From Mesocentrotus franciscanus (Eukaryota > Echinodermata > Echinoidea > Camarodonta > Strongylocentrotidae), in the NCBI GenBank assembly GCA_037976565.1, contig CP137685.1:24119695-24183694 (forward strand): 64,000 bases of DNA, given 5' to 3'. The notes beneath the pieces were generated by a model. That model made no database searches and was not told where the DNA came from. It saw only the letters and a list, made by a program, of their open reading frames with translations. A program made the translations under genes and the position numbers. Within the stretch, counting starts at the first letter, position 1; each line of letters begins with the position of its first letter. Positions 51,401 through 57,425 of this stretch are shown here, in pieces.

Positions 51401-52699
51401 GCATCCTCAAGCGGCAACACGGCGATTACTCGATTTCATCTAGACAGTTGGCATTCCGAAATGATTTCATCAGATGTAGCTCCTGGTGCAATTACGGGAT
51501 TGACAATAGATGAAAAAGGTCAATAGTAATATAGTCACAGGAGTTTAATGACACTATTTCACTTGAAATAATAGAAAATAATAGTGATTATATAGAATGT
51601 TATAATAATAATAATAATATAATAATAATCTTTCAAAGTCCACTCCAAATTTTATTAAACCGAAAATGGAAATTCTTTGTGCCCAATTGATCGTGACCCC
51701 GGCAGCCACTGAGCAGCGCTAGATCGACATTGCTCTATCCCCTTATTGTTGAAAGCTAAACAAGGTAGCAACGACTCCCATCTTTAACGTCTTTTGGTAT
51801 GACGCGGCCGGGGTTCGAACCCACGACCTCCCGGTTGTGAGGCGGACGCTCTACTGACTGAGCCAACACACCGGTTATGATAAAATACCCATCATTAATG
51901 ATAATTATATAAACACTGCTCTTCTATGCACTTTATATATATGTATTGGTTGTGATACATGACATATTCGGGCAGCCTTTTAGCTTAACATTAGCCCAGA
52001 ATCTGGCCGAGTCAATTTTTGACAATCTCTACCACCGCGATCTCCCCCTACTACTTGCTCAAGCCGAATATTACGTGATCCCAGGATCTCTATGCCCGGC
52101 TAGGCATTCCGATGCGTACGGATTCGTAGATTACGTTATCTTCGGCTTGCAGCAGGTAGGGGATGGAAGAGATCGCGATCGTGAAATACAATAACCGTCC
52201 AGATTCTGGACTAGCTGAACTTTTCCTCATTTGAAATTTTAAAAAATATATCACGAATTAAAATTGCTAAAAGCGTGGGCAATTAATGATGAACCCTATG
52301 AACTTAATGTTGATTAATTTCACCATAGCCTTTAGGTTAAGCATAAATAGCATATGGGTAGTTATCATTTATTCTAGGAGCTTCCTAAAGTATATGAATG
52401 TAAAATGTGAGATATTCCTCGGTACAATGTTTTTTTTTCCAAAAATCTGTTCTCCTTTTTTATACGCAGGAGAGAAACTGTTTTGGTCTTCAAACATGCC
52501 CTCATTTACTCGTTCGACTTAAAGGCTGGCGTTGGACCGATTACATTACTAAACCTAGAAAGTTTTAAAATGTGGCCTTGTAGCATACTCTTCGTATTTG
52601 GATGGCTTGTTTGGTATGACCGGCATTATGATCAGGTTTGTGCTGCACAAGCTAAATTAGATGCTGAAATCAAATTATGTCGTTTCACCAGTAATGACG
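18117..52699 (+). CDS. gene B: secreted EGF-like / LDL-receptor class B (YWTD) propeller protein, partial
   Basis: Exons: 18117-18162 (signal-like), 25870-26016 (Cys segment), then EGF, YWTD 1, YWTD 2 and YWTD 3. The last four are shown twice because of the apparent contig overlap: 40776-40889, 41087-41353, 41835-42018, 44194-44328, and again 47972-48085, 48284-48550, 49028-49210, 51383-51518. A further exon follows at 52470-52699. Phases match gene A exactly. Joined at phase 1, the last two exons read ..TIDEKG-EKLFWSS.., a textbook YWTD strand. Introns are strongly expanded by repeats: intron 1 is 7.7 kb (0.8 kb in A) and intron 2 is 14.8 kb (0.65 kb in A). Frame breaks occur in several exons, but they differ between the two copies and fit sequence error better than decay. 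No start or stop codon is assigned. The product is probably extracellular; the partner is unknown. Confidence 0.72.
18756..19378. repeat. degenerate tandem array of ACGT-centred motifs
   Basis: About 620 bp made of taagaacgtctagaacgt-type motifs. The right half has a longer unit of about 95-105 bp (gcagcaaaccttttaagaac ... tttgcagacgtaagaacgt) repeated about three times. It is the left subterminal zone of the 7.1-kb insertion. Confidence 0.8.
19379..20476. other. AT-rich interior of the insertion
   Basis: Contains a short duplicated block, aaaggcaagatatgaat..aatatag..aa..tggcagcacacatatagcaactttgg, at about 19910 and 20017 (period about 107 bp). No gene is supported. Confidence 0.5.
20477..21674. 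mobile_element. 1.2-kb element flanked by TTAA (piggyBac- or Kolobok-like, non-autonomous)
   Basis: The left junction is ttaaaccctataaacccgggc. The right junction is its inverted match, gcccgggctagatagggttaa. TTAA target sites with CCCT/AGGG-type ends are typical of piggyBac and also seen in Kolobok. No transposase frame survives. A further inverted pair lies inside (aagcccccggc near 20780 and ggggggcttagaagc near 21612). It is nested in the 7.1-kb insertion. Confidence 0.55.
21718..22025. mobile_element. palindromic MITE-like element
   Basis: ctacactcattt ... tctgcaaattggcaa on the left pairs with ttgccaatttgcaga ... aaatgagtgtag on the right. The arms also contain tttcatattttctcaatttt and its inverted copy. 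Length is about 308 bp and there is no coding content. Confidence 0.75.
22008..22256. repeat. tandem duplication of about 122 bp
   Basis: The segment aatttgcagagccgagag ... agtcaaatattgtcc occurs twice in succession, starting at about 21977 and about 22118. Only minor substitutions separate the copies, so the duplication is recent relative to the palindrome it overlaps. Confidence 0.8.
22513..22605 (-). CDS. candidate terminal coding exon inside the 7.1-kb insertion
   Basis: After acceptor ctaaattgcag the minus strand reads KLNTESAPIKAVTNEEASDD VEVEDTAMEN and then TGA. The product end is acidic and low in complexity. It would need phase 0 upstream, which the neighbouring candidate at 23292-23426 (phase 1 out) does not supply directly, so a middle exon is missing or the call is wrong. 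No family is recognised. Confidence 0.35.
   Translation of the reverse strand, partial: KLNTESAPIKAVTNEEASDDVEVEDTAMEN
23292..23426 (-). CDS. candidate internal coding exon inside the 7.1-kb insertion
   Basis: A 135-nt open segment (phase 1-1) with good splice signals, acceptor gtttacatacag and donor gtaagt. It reads NYEKARYIARQAEETSNLEL, then a KRRPPPRFSKSS basic stretch. The composition (charged N-terminal helix, then basic Pro-rich run) resembles the start of nuclear DUF4806/BEN-type proteins often linked to transposons. That resemblance is weak. Confidence 0.4.
23491..23520. repeat. short perfect hairpin
   Basis: ATGCCTCCG and its complement CGGAGGCAT are separated by 12 bases. It may be the core of a small MITE. 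Confidence 0.5.
23860..25560. other. non-coding interior of the insertion
   Basis: A CTAG-rich patch (23870-23935) and a ttactgtta-rich patch (about 24065-24085) resemble patches at 57.1-57.4 kb. A donor-like end at about 24236 on the minus strand follows an open stretch (ALHWITASCWSYFKDHHFVQ) but lacks support. A C-homopolymer lies at about 25238. No gene is supported. Confidence 0.4.
25870..26016 (+). CDS. gene B exon 2: cysteine-bearing N-terminal segment
   Basis: 147 nt, phase 1-1, acceptor cttatctatag and donor gtaaac. It reads VNGHCPELNQCPSSLHSDG, then VKGVVFDGSSTITAEDLKIV and CKTPDAG. It lies only 12 bases downstream of the end of the 7.1-kb insertion, so the insertion forms almost all of the preceding intron and ends inside the polypyrimidine region. 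Confidence 0.85.
26118..26345 (-). repeat. SINE-like dispersed repeat, copy 2, with (AAT)n tail
   Basis: An (AAT)n run at 26118-26147 precedes gaccccggctttagccgagc, aaggaatttctttc, cgggtacccattta and cacctgggtggtg on the plus strand. Read on the minus strand, this is a body with a 3' (ATT)n tail. It lies in gene B intron 2. Confidence 0.65.
26346..27450. other. intron 2 DNA without named features
   Basis: Short ORFs only, with no conserved motif. A GTGTGTGT patch lies at about 27010. Confidence 0.4.
27455..29390. repeat. tandem array, about five units of 340-470 bp
   Basis: Each unit has a T-rich run or TTCGGG, then gggatatgaaaagtgaatgt, atcatttcttgtaa, gttagctgtaaaatg, ttcaaattcagtattt and a tail with ggaccc-tcggtagaacag, atcc-tacc and ttacccac. 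Unit anchors lie at about 27500, 27850, 28275, 28740 and 29098. A poly-T of about 26 starts at about 27461. The tail block also occurs alone at 59480, so the array unit includes a piece of a dispersed repeat. Confidence 0.85.
29405..29545. repeat. minisatellite, unit about 18 bp
   Basis: Repeats of gaccgctattcataa(g) in variant form, about six to seven copies. It directly follows the large array. Confidence 0.7.
29546..31590. other. intron 2 DNA, repeat fragments only
   Basis: Holds a (TC)n patch at about 29948, and a caggggcgccgg..gggggcagtcgccccc fragment at about 30350 with a related tggcgta..gggggcagttgccccc at about 30845. Both fragments resemble ends of hAT-type elements. A diverged unit of the upstream array may lie at about 31490-31600. 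No gene is supported. Confidence 0.4.
31605..33525. repeat. higher-order minisatellite of ggttcataattccgaaaat units
   Basis: The basic unit is about 23-27 bp (gggttcataattccgaaaat plus an A-rich spacer). Groups of these alternate with a longer block: ggtaccttaaaaggagggca, aaaacgactgagcagccccc, ctctccgtatcaagaataat, actattactgaataagaacc. The long block appears at about 31800, 32085 (partial), 32245, 32450, 32640, 32825 and 33410. This gives a higher-order period of roughly 190-300 bp. It is non-coding. Confidence 0.9.
33545..33895. repeat. pyrimidine-rich satellite
   Basis: Repeated tatctttccttatgttattc / tttgtttt / ccttctatcttct phrases. Translations of this stretch (Phe/Ser/Leu-rich) are artefacts. 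Confidence 0.75.
33904..33945. repeat. GC palindromes with gcggccgc cores
   Basis: atatggcggccgccatat is a perfect palindrome. A second one, tggcggccgcca, follows after 8 bases. A single gcggccgc also occurs at 33534, so the cores bracket the pyrimidine satellite. Confidence 0.6.
34094..34258 (-). CDS. candidate first exon of a single-pass membrane protein
   Basis: From ATG at 34258 the minus strand reads MSGYAQMTAKMLNNRNTPPK, then a membrane span YYVQMLFWCLLIIGLPFLLL, then AAPENLQDTRR and a stop. A short basic head followed by one span fits a type II signal anchor. The upstream 200 bp is GC-rich and CpG-containing, like a 5' leader. No downstream exon or donor was identified, so a true short protein, a first exon or chance all remain possible. 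It is antisense within gene B intron 2. Confidence 0.3.
   Translation of the reverse strand: MSGYAQMTAKMLNNRNTPPKRCAYYVQMLFWCLLIIGLPFLLLAAPENLQDTRR
34835..35055 (+). repeat. SINE-like dispersed repeat, copy 3 (inverted relative to copy 1)
   Basis: Reads as the complement of the 8.7-kb copy: ggtgtcgagatctagtttat, ccccgga, ttttaggtggtgattcc, gcgcctcatggtagctgggc and taaagtcaggg. Diverged but colinear. Confidence 0.6.
35290..35745. mobile_element. non-autonomous element with degenerate internal motifs
   Basis: Starts cccccaatcacaccaaacta and is filled with variants of acgtcc, agttcg and ccgt. The start resembles the CCCA-AACA-type terminus of the 7.1-kb insertion, and the inside shares the same style of degenerate motif array. 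The right end is not sharply defined. Confidence 0.45.
36021..36254 (-). pseudogene. unassigned 77-codon reading frame
   Basis: Minus-strand frame reading MLDFATGVFTLARLLVRYYP, then CLRPRSEKWGIPHVKRSVAS and ILVDAIYVFFRTTVHKRMDL, ending at a stop. The pattern (aromatic/hydrophobic helices, basic patch) faintly recalls BEN-like domains of transposon-derived proteins. A GC-rich stretch lies downstream. It may be a fragment of a mobile-element gene. Confidence 0.3.
36446..36705. mobile_element. hAT-type MITE, 260 bp, perfect 8-bp target duplication
   Basis: Ends CAGTGGCGGATCCAG and CTGGATCCGCCCCTG, flanked on both sides by catgccac (36438-36445 and 36706-36713). Eight-base duplications and CAG--GCGG ends are hallmarks of hAT elements. 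The body is the same family as 39991, 47220 and 55472. It has no coding capacity. Confidence 0.93.
37190..38650 (+). pseudogene. non-LTR retrotransposon reverse transcriptase, decayed
   Basis: Several frames together give the RT core: GKSSGPDKISAKLI, PVPKE..PTIDKLRRISLT, HFAKLAELYVYRWVL, QLGNRQGVSTTHYLVDLFHF, TDFPKACDF, GGVPQ, the catalytic KYVDDL at about 37915-37932, and the LGVIIQANLRWNSHV, RPTLEYCVPLWHS and IQKRALRII tail. The 181-codon 3' frame (38047-38592) is intact to its stop. Frameshifts lie near 37580, 37670 and 37840, and a TGA lies at 38023-38025. It is a LINE of the jockey/CR1-like group by general look; the clade is not assigned. The 5' part (endonuclease, ORF1) is absent. It is inactive as shown. 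Confidence 0.88.
38651..39990. other. LINE 3' flank and pyrimidine-rich intron DNA
   Basis: Pyrimidine-rich tracts lie at about 38810-39040 and 39270-39400. A (TTA)n-type tract at about 39890-39990 is the landing site of the hAT MITE. No coding signal is seen. The right copy is at 45840-47219. Confidence 0.5.
39991..40275. mobile_element. hAT-type MITE, 285 bp, perfect 8-bp target duplication (left copy)
   Basis: Ends CAGGGGCGGATCCAG and CTGGATCCGCCAATG, flanked by aattatag on both sides (39983-39990 and 40276-40283). Its interior (cacttcgtgcgaaaatttga, cgctcagtgggg) matches the 36.4-kb copy in inverted orientation. Confidence 0.93.
40776..40889 (+). CDS. gene B exon 3: EGF-like domain (left copy)
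   Basis: 114 nt, phase 1-1, acceptor ccttatgtttag and donor gtaagt. It encodes six cysteines: YYCSPNPCRNGGTC, then PAYTCQCDLGYDGTEC. The frame is intact. Confidence 0.93.
41087..41353 (+). CDS. gene B exon 4: first YWTD segment (left copy)
   Basis: 267 nt, phase 1-1, acceptor ctcctcgcag and donor gtaggg. It reads DVSVQLLIVNPDKTGLWAAN ... MRSIFFDDEANVLYWEN ... LLSNKQE. Same length as gene A exon 4. Confidence 0.9.
41835..42018 (+). CDS. gene B exon 5: YWTD segment (left copy)
   Basis: 184 nt, phase 1 in and 2 out, one codon longer than gene A's. It reads LYPCLTLDVKKQELYCAKLF ... VVSDLG-type segment ... CVIDQQRR. The usual Trp of the YW pair is Cys here (TGT), while the right copy has TGG. 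The frame is open. Confidence 0.85.
43203..43310. repeat. inverted repeat with 21-bp perfect arms (left copy)
   Basis: TGTGTTTATTTTGGTCCGCG at the left and its complement (cgcggaccaaaataaacaca) at the right are separated by about 66 bases containing cgcgcccccacgcgc. It looks like a small foldback element in gene B's last propeller intron. Right copy at 50391-50497. Confidence 0.8.
44194..44328 (+). CDS. gene B exon 6: YWTD segment (left copy, frame broken)
   Basis: 135 nt versus 140 in gene A. The first part is in frame (RYFYTIGHHSSVNKAITRFH), but ggcaccgaaatg lacks two bases found in the right copy (ggcattccgaaatg), which shifts the frame before the end. The exon borders (ttctccacag and gtcaat) are kept. 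Confidence 0.8.
44440..44682 (-). repeat. tRNA-derived SINE (left copy)
   Basis: The minus strand starts ggtgtgttggctcagtcagt, continues to the B-box-like gggttcgaacccc, and then has an unrelated body ending in an (ATT)n tail (plus-strand 44412-44438). The anticodon arm does not pair well, so it is not a functional tRNA. The head gives the well-known spurious peptide with VVGSNPG. Right copy at 51631-51872. Confidence 0.88.
44759..45258. other. assembly gap, 500 N
   Basis: An exact 500-base run of N, most likely a placeholder size. Reading frames reported through it are meaningless. Confidence 0.99.
45259..45900 (+). pseudogene. LINE reverse transcriptase 3' part (right copy)
   Basis: Same sequence as 38011-38650. 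CGA stands where the left copy has the stop TGA (38023-38025). One-base losses, for example cgtcgagaaattc for cgtcgaggaaattc, shift the frame that is open in the left copy. Confidence 0.85.
47220..47473. mobile_element. hAT-type MITE (right copy), 254 bp
   Basis: Same insertion and same aattatag flanks as 39991-40275, but 31 bp shorter. Nearly all losses lie in G, C, A or T runs, for example gcctaaacgggcc for gcctaaaaacgggccc. Confidence 0.9.
47972..48085 (+). CDS. gene B exon 3: EGF-like domain (right copy)
   Basis: Same sequence, length and phase as 40776-40889, with all six cysteines present. Confidence 0.9.
48284..48550 (+). CDS. gene B exon 4: first YWTD segment (right copy)
   Basis: Same 267-nt open exon as 41087-41353, with the same splice sites. 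Confidence 0.88.
49028..49210 (+). CDS. gene B exon 5: YWTD segment (right copy, frame broken)
   Basis: 183 nt versus 184 in the left copy. It keeps ELYWAK (TGG, as in gene A) and then meets a frameshift at gcaaaattttgaaggg, where the left copy has gcaaaactttttgaggg. The rest of the exon is intact. Confidence 0.8.
50391..50497. repeat. inverted repeat with 21-bp perfect arms (right copy)
   Basis: Same structure as 43203-43310, one base shorter in a C run. Confidence 0.8.
51383..51518 (+). CDS. gene B exon 6: YWTD segment (right copy, frame broken)
   Basis: 136 nt. The second half is correct (SWHSEMISSDVAPGAITGLT IDEKG), but the first half (gggcatcctcaagcgg) lacks one base present in the left copy (gggcatcactcaagcg). 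The two copies thus carry different breaks. Confidence 0.8.
51631..51872 (-). repeat. tRNA-derived SINE (right copy)
   Basis: Same element as 44440-44682, with (ATT)n tail at 51603-51630 on the plus strand. Confidence 0.88.
52470..52699 (+). CDS. gene B exon 7: YWTD segment with an apparent 1-base loss
   Basis: Acceptor tatacgcag, donor gtaagc. Entered at phase 1 from exon 6 it reads EKLFWSSNMPSFTRST, then stops. One base lower the frame continues as LKAGVGPITLLNLESFKMWP, FVFGWLVWYDRHYDQVCAAQ and LDAEIKLCRFTSNDG, and leaves at phase 1. A phase 1-1 exon should be a multiple of three; it is 230 nt, so one base is missing near 52519. KLFWS and WLVWYD are YWTD-type strands. Confidence 0.75.
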
Positions 52700-53017
52700 G
52701 TAAGCCCAATCAGGTAGCTCAGGAACTTTTCAAATATTTGGCACTACGACGCATATAAGTTTTCTCTTTGCAGTCTCTTGAACGTATCGGGAGAGTGCAA
52801 GGACTGCTGGTGATTTTACACTATAAGTCAAAAATCGTCAATGGTACCCTGGATGTAAATATAAACTCTTGTTAAATCAAGACTGTGATTCAGTGATTAT
52901 AAAAATACTACATGTGCATGCAATGCACTTTTAAACATGTCTGTATTAAAGGAGTCAGTCACTGAGTTTAACATGAACATGTTAACAGCACCAGAAACAC
53001 CTGGGGCCCGTTTCATA

Positions 53018-53190
53018 AAGCATTTACCGCAGCGGTAAGTCCCATTTTCAGCGGTAAATTCCAGTTTCAGCGGCAAATTTGGAAGCAGCGGTAACTTTCC
53101 GTTTCATAAAACTTTACCGCTGAAAAAACAGCGGTAAGTGGTCATATCAACGGTAACATTTACCGCAGCTCCTTGAGGTGCGGTAAGTTT
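53018..53190. repeat. subterminal agcggtaa array
   Basis: At least eight copies of (c)agcggtaa or its complement ttaccgctg, in both orientations. Confidence 0.7.
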
Positions 53191-53785
53191 TGTTATTGCT
53201 ATGTTGTTCCATAGACCTGTGTACAAAAGTGTTCAAATAAAGCAATTTTTAAATTTCCCATAGGCTGGTGTACAAATTTAGTATATTCTGCCATATTCTT
53301 TTCACTAACTTCACATTATTCAACATCCATGCCATTCAAACCTCAATCCGACAATACAGGGAAACATTCCCTATGTCATTAAGTTCGTATCAATCCATCT
53401 TGCTTCGCTCCTTGAAAACAAGCCATCGATCTTCATGTCCAATGAAGATAGACACCTCACTTGCATTGTACATGGAAATATCCATTCACTGATCTCCACA
53501 CAAAGAACCATCCTGAAATGATGACAACATTTAACAGATCAATTCATTAGTAATCAAGTTTGGATTTTAATTCATTTGATCCCTTGCTCGAAGGGTTTAC
53601 AGAAGAGCAGAGGGAGGGGGTAACAGCTTGAGGTTCTCTTGGGACAAAGTTTCTTATAAACTTTAGAAGCTTAACCCTACCCTAAGGCTAATACCAGTTA
53701 CATAAATCAATGCTTCATTGAGGGTTTGTTACGATTTGTTCAAGCATGACTGGTTGAGTTTTGTGCAGTAGTGCTACAATCCATT

Positions 53786-54005
53786 GATTTAATTAGTACA
53801 TGTTTGTTGCAAGTAGTCCACAGTCAGGAGGTTCACAAACTCCTCTACCTCCACTGTCTCATCTTGATTCCTGAAGAGCCATGTGATTAGAGATGAACTT
53901 GATAGAGGTATCCACATTGTTTTGGAATTGCACGCTCCTTCTGCTGACTGCTCCGCTTCAACCACTCCTGGAGACAAGTCCACTCGCATCTTTGTAACCA
54001 ATTCT
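53786..54005 (-). CDS. candidate terminal coding exon in the 5.2-kb element
   Basis: After acceptor-like catgaacag (54020) the minus strand is open for about 70 codons (SELVTKMRVDLSPGVVEAEQ, MWIPLSSSSLITWLFRNQDE, VEVEEFVNLLTVDYLQQTCT) and then stops. The family is unknown and there is no supporting second motif. Confidence 0.25.
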
Positions 54006-54504
54006 GACAAGCTGACTGTTCATGAACAAAAGATTAGTTGAAGAAAAAAAACATTTTCAATATTGTACAAGCACTTTAAGATGTAAAGCTGACATCATCA
54101 GTGTATTTCTTCTTCTTTTTGTCTTCTTCTACTTCTTCTAGTACTCTTCAAAAGGCTATTAGTTTATATAATGTTGAAAAATTGTTTTTTAGTTTCTGAT
54201 GGTATAAGGCTATTATCAAATGAACATTTACTTTACTTGTATTTAAGAGATCTGTTGCTGAGCTAGCACCATGAGGGTCCCTGGACGGTGTGTTTGCACT
54301 CTATAAGTTTACACTATTATTATTATAAACATACTGTTTGCTCGACAGGGTACATTCCTTATTTTTCATGATTTTTTTTCATGATTTTTTGTTGTACACA
54401 AACATATTTGTTATGTTTCACACTTTTGGGGCGACTACCTCCAGGACAACCAGGATATAGCCATATGCGATAATTAGACCTTGTATTGCTAGGCCGACCA
54501 CCCC

Positions 54505-54625
54505 CCCTCCAAAAAACAAAAAAATAAAATAAATAAATAATAAATAAATAAATATAAATAATAATAAATAAATAAAAAAATAAATAATAAAATTAATAAA
54601 TAAATCAATAATAATAACAATTTTA
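54505..54625. repeat. (AATA)n-rich low-complexity tract
   Basis: About 120 bp of aaataaataataaataaat variants, following a C/A patch. Confidence 0.8.
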
Positions 54626-55471
54626 ATTCTAAAAAAATTAACCCAAAAAATCCTATATAGGAGTATGAAAAAGGAGATTTAATCATTTTTGTAGCCTTTC
54701 TAAACCAAATGTTGAATGTAGGTTACTGTTGTTTAGAGAATATATTGTGATAGTGGGATGGGTTGCAGGTAGCAAGGATGGGTTGGTTCACAATTGCAAC
54801 TGAAAGTTCATGCTTTTCTATTGGGCAACTTACTTCAGACACTGTCACCTCGCCTCTGAGCTTTACACAGCAAGGTCCTTGTCTTGTCTACCATATCATC
54901 ATGAGCTTCTGCATTACATGTACAGGCACCTATTTGTATAGAGACATACAATGAATTCACTTTTATGGCATGTTCATGAAAGCAGTGTACAATAATAATT
55001 ATAAAGTGAACAGCAGGGTTTGTTTTTGTAGAATTTTAGAACTTGAAGTAAGGGTGTAATAAAATATCAACTTTGAACAATACCGGTATGTAAAAAGGGA
55101 TTTAGGGTTACCGGTACCTAACTTTGGGTCTGGCAATGTTTAATACATTTAGGGTTAACATTATGTTTAGCGATAGATCCAGGATTAACGTTAAGAATTA
55201 ATTTTGTGTTACAGCATAACCAGTAAACAATTGCCAATGTTGTAAAACCGCTATTAAACCAAATTTTTAATATCATCACTGGACCCAATACTAGACCAAA
55301 ACCCAACCCTAAACCACCTCAATCCCAATTGCAACCCTCGGCCTAACCCTACACCTTTGACGAAATAAAGCCTGAAGCAGTCATTGCAGGGGCAAATGTG
55401 GGGTCACTCAAAATGCCATGACAGACTCTCATGTTTTGAATTTATCTGTTTCTTTCCCAGATTGGTTAAGA

Positions 55472-55594
55472 TAGGGCAGATCCAGCCGGCGGCAAGAGAG
55501 GGGCCCAAAGGGGCCTACTTCGTGCGAAAATTTGAAAATCGTGCCGGCCGATTTTCAGCTCAGTAGGGGGTAGTGACCCCTGGATCCGCTACTG
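55472..55594. mobile_element. hAT-type MITE, deletion derivative, perfect 8-bp target duplication
   Basis: 123 bp with ends tagggcagatccag and ctggatccgctactg, flanked on both sides by ggttaaga (55464-55471 and 55595-55602). It keeps the cttcgtgcgaaaatttgaaa core but lacks about 150 bp relative to the 36.4-kb copy. Confidence 0.88.
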
Positions 55595-56081
55595 GGTTAA
55601 GACAATATTGTAATATTCATTATCAATTACCATTGTGCTTTGCTCCTACAACAAGAGGCCATCGCTTTGAGGTAAGGGGCAGAAATTCGAGACTGGAACC
55701 TCAAGGCACCCCATGATCTATCAACATGAAGCCCACCTTCTTAATGCCTGGAACAGAATTATAAACATTTCAATAAATATTAACAAAATATGTAAAAAAA
55801 TACAAATGTAATAGCATTATTAATATTGCTTGCCATTCCTTTTCATGTATTGGACCCCCCCACCCCTTCTACATTAAATTCAAACGTTAATTCTAAAATG
55901 AGATATATTGGAAATTAAAATACATTTTATGAACACTACAGCAACTTCTTACTAGACATGTTGATGCATATGCACCCCTTTGCACCCCCCTCCAACTTGG
56001 CCTTGACTTCATTCATTTTAAAATTTCCTTTTACTTGACAAAATAATCAAGTTAAAAGATCAAAGGTTAATATATGTTTAC

Positions 56082-56188
56082 CTTCTCTTCTGACGGTCTG
56101 TTTTCTCCAGGACATTCTTGTTTCAAGCACATACTCAGAGGAGGCAAGCATTTGATTTGGTACTGGACAAGTCTCTCTGTAGACTTTC
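56082..56188 (-). CDS. candidate internal exon in the 5.2-kb element
   Basis: 107 nt with good splice signals (ctctttacag and gtaaac). Read at phase 1 it gives KSTERLVQYQIKCLPPLSMC, then LKQECPGENRPSEEK. The upstream candidate at 57915-57962 ends at phase 0, so the two do not join directly. No family is recognised. Confidence 0.3.
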
Positions 56189-57264
56189 CTGTAAAGAGAG
56201 GGAATTTAATTTTTAGAATAAATACTGAGCATGACAATTTTAAATATTGATGAGCATTTGCAGAATTGACTGCTATTTTAATTTTGATTTTAGACAAAAT
56301 AACCTCCTTCATTAGGCCAAATAACTATAAAAAACAAGTTTCTTGTATGTTATTTGTTTAAAAGGAGGAGGCAGGGCATAACTATTTTTCAATTTTTTGC
56401 TATTTTTGTCCAAGATGGCATCATGCTGTTATAGCTTACCAAGGTATATTATTTGCAGATATTGTGTTATTTGAGTATACTGATGCAATGTATGACAAAA
56501 CAAATGATTTGTATCAATTTAGTCCACTTGCTAAGGTTCAGCTAGAAGCCATTTATACAAAATGTACATCACAGCCTTTTTTTTTCTTCTACTGAATAAC
56601 TAGTTAATAGTTTTAAAAAAGCTGTTGGCGGAATGAGAAACTCTTATTTTGGTTATTTTGCCTTTTAATTATAACAATGAAATTTATGTTCAATTTCTTG
56701 ATCTAGATCTGCAGGTAGTTTAGTTGCTCTCTGTCAGTCTGGGTGATCTGGATTAATTGTCTTGTAAACTGCTCATTCTATCAAATTGAGGAAATGCAAA
56801 ATAAATAGAGAAAACAATCCTGTTCACAATAAAAAATAATTTCAAAGATAGAGGCAAAGCCTACAAAGAGATTATAGAAACACATATGCAGTCACCACAT
56901 TCACTATATACAGTAGTCTAGACTGAATGTTTTGGCAAATACATATTGTCATTGTGTGCTAATTTGTCTTCAACAACTCTTAAACATATGATAATGGAAA
57001 GGCACGACAGCTACGAGTATCGATTATGTTTACGGTACTTGGACTAACTGTTTAGGTGTGGGTTTTATCAGGAACTGGGCCGGGCAACGCATTGAGGGAG
57101 AGGGCGAATCATTCAAGACATTCAAGGGCAGGCCGGTAGCAAAATAGCAAGGTTCCGTTACTGTCAACAACAGTCACTGTTAGCTGTTAACAACAGTCAC
57201 TGTTACAATGTTTGCATAGATGCATAGTCTAAGAATAGAGACAGAGTCTCTTAAGACTAGACCT

Positions 57265-57425
57265 TACACAAAAATTAAATATCTAGATCTAGATCTAGAC
57301 CTTAGTTCTAGGCTACTAGGCCTAGACCTAGTTCTAGACTAGTAGTAGTAGTAGTGTAGTAGTACTAGTAGTAGTAGTACTAGTACTAGGCTACTAGTAG
57401 TACTAGTACTAGTAGGTAGTAGACA
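57265..57425. repeat. CTAG/TAGTAG-rich low-complexity tract
   Basis: Runs of atctagatctagatctagac and tagtagtagtag with many ctag palindromes. A related ctag-rich patch occurs at 23870-23935. Confidence 0.7.

Larger units (their letters stand above)
45259..51948 (+). repeat. 6.7-kb duplicated block, right copy
   Basis: Begins gacacacaactacgagtaaa, matching 38011 onward within the LINE, and ends where the left copy meets the gap. It is 58 bp shorter than the left copy, mostly from shortened homopolymers and dinucleotides. It includes the LINE 3' end (45259-45840, with several 1-2 base losses that break the 181-codon frame). Confidence 0.95.

Noticed and set aside
51946..52194. Open frame of 83 codons between gene B exons 6 and 7, considered as an exon
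   Set aside because: Exon 6 joins exon 7 perfectly at phase 1 to give TIDEKG-EKLFWSS. The extra segment has no propeller pattern and no counterpart in gene A.
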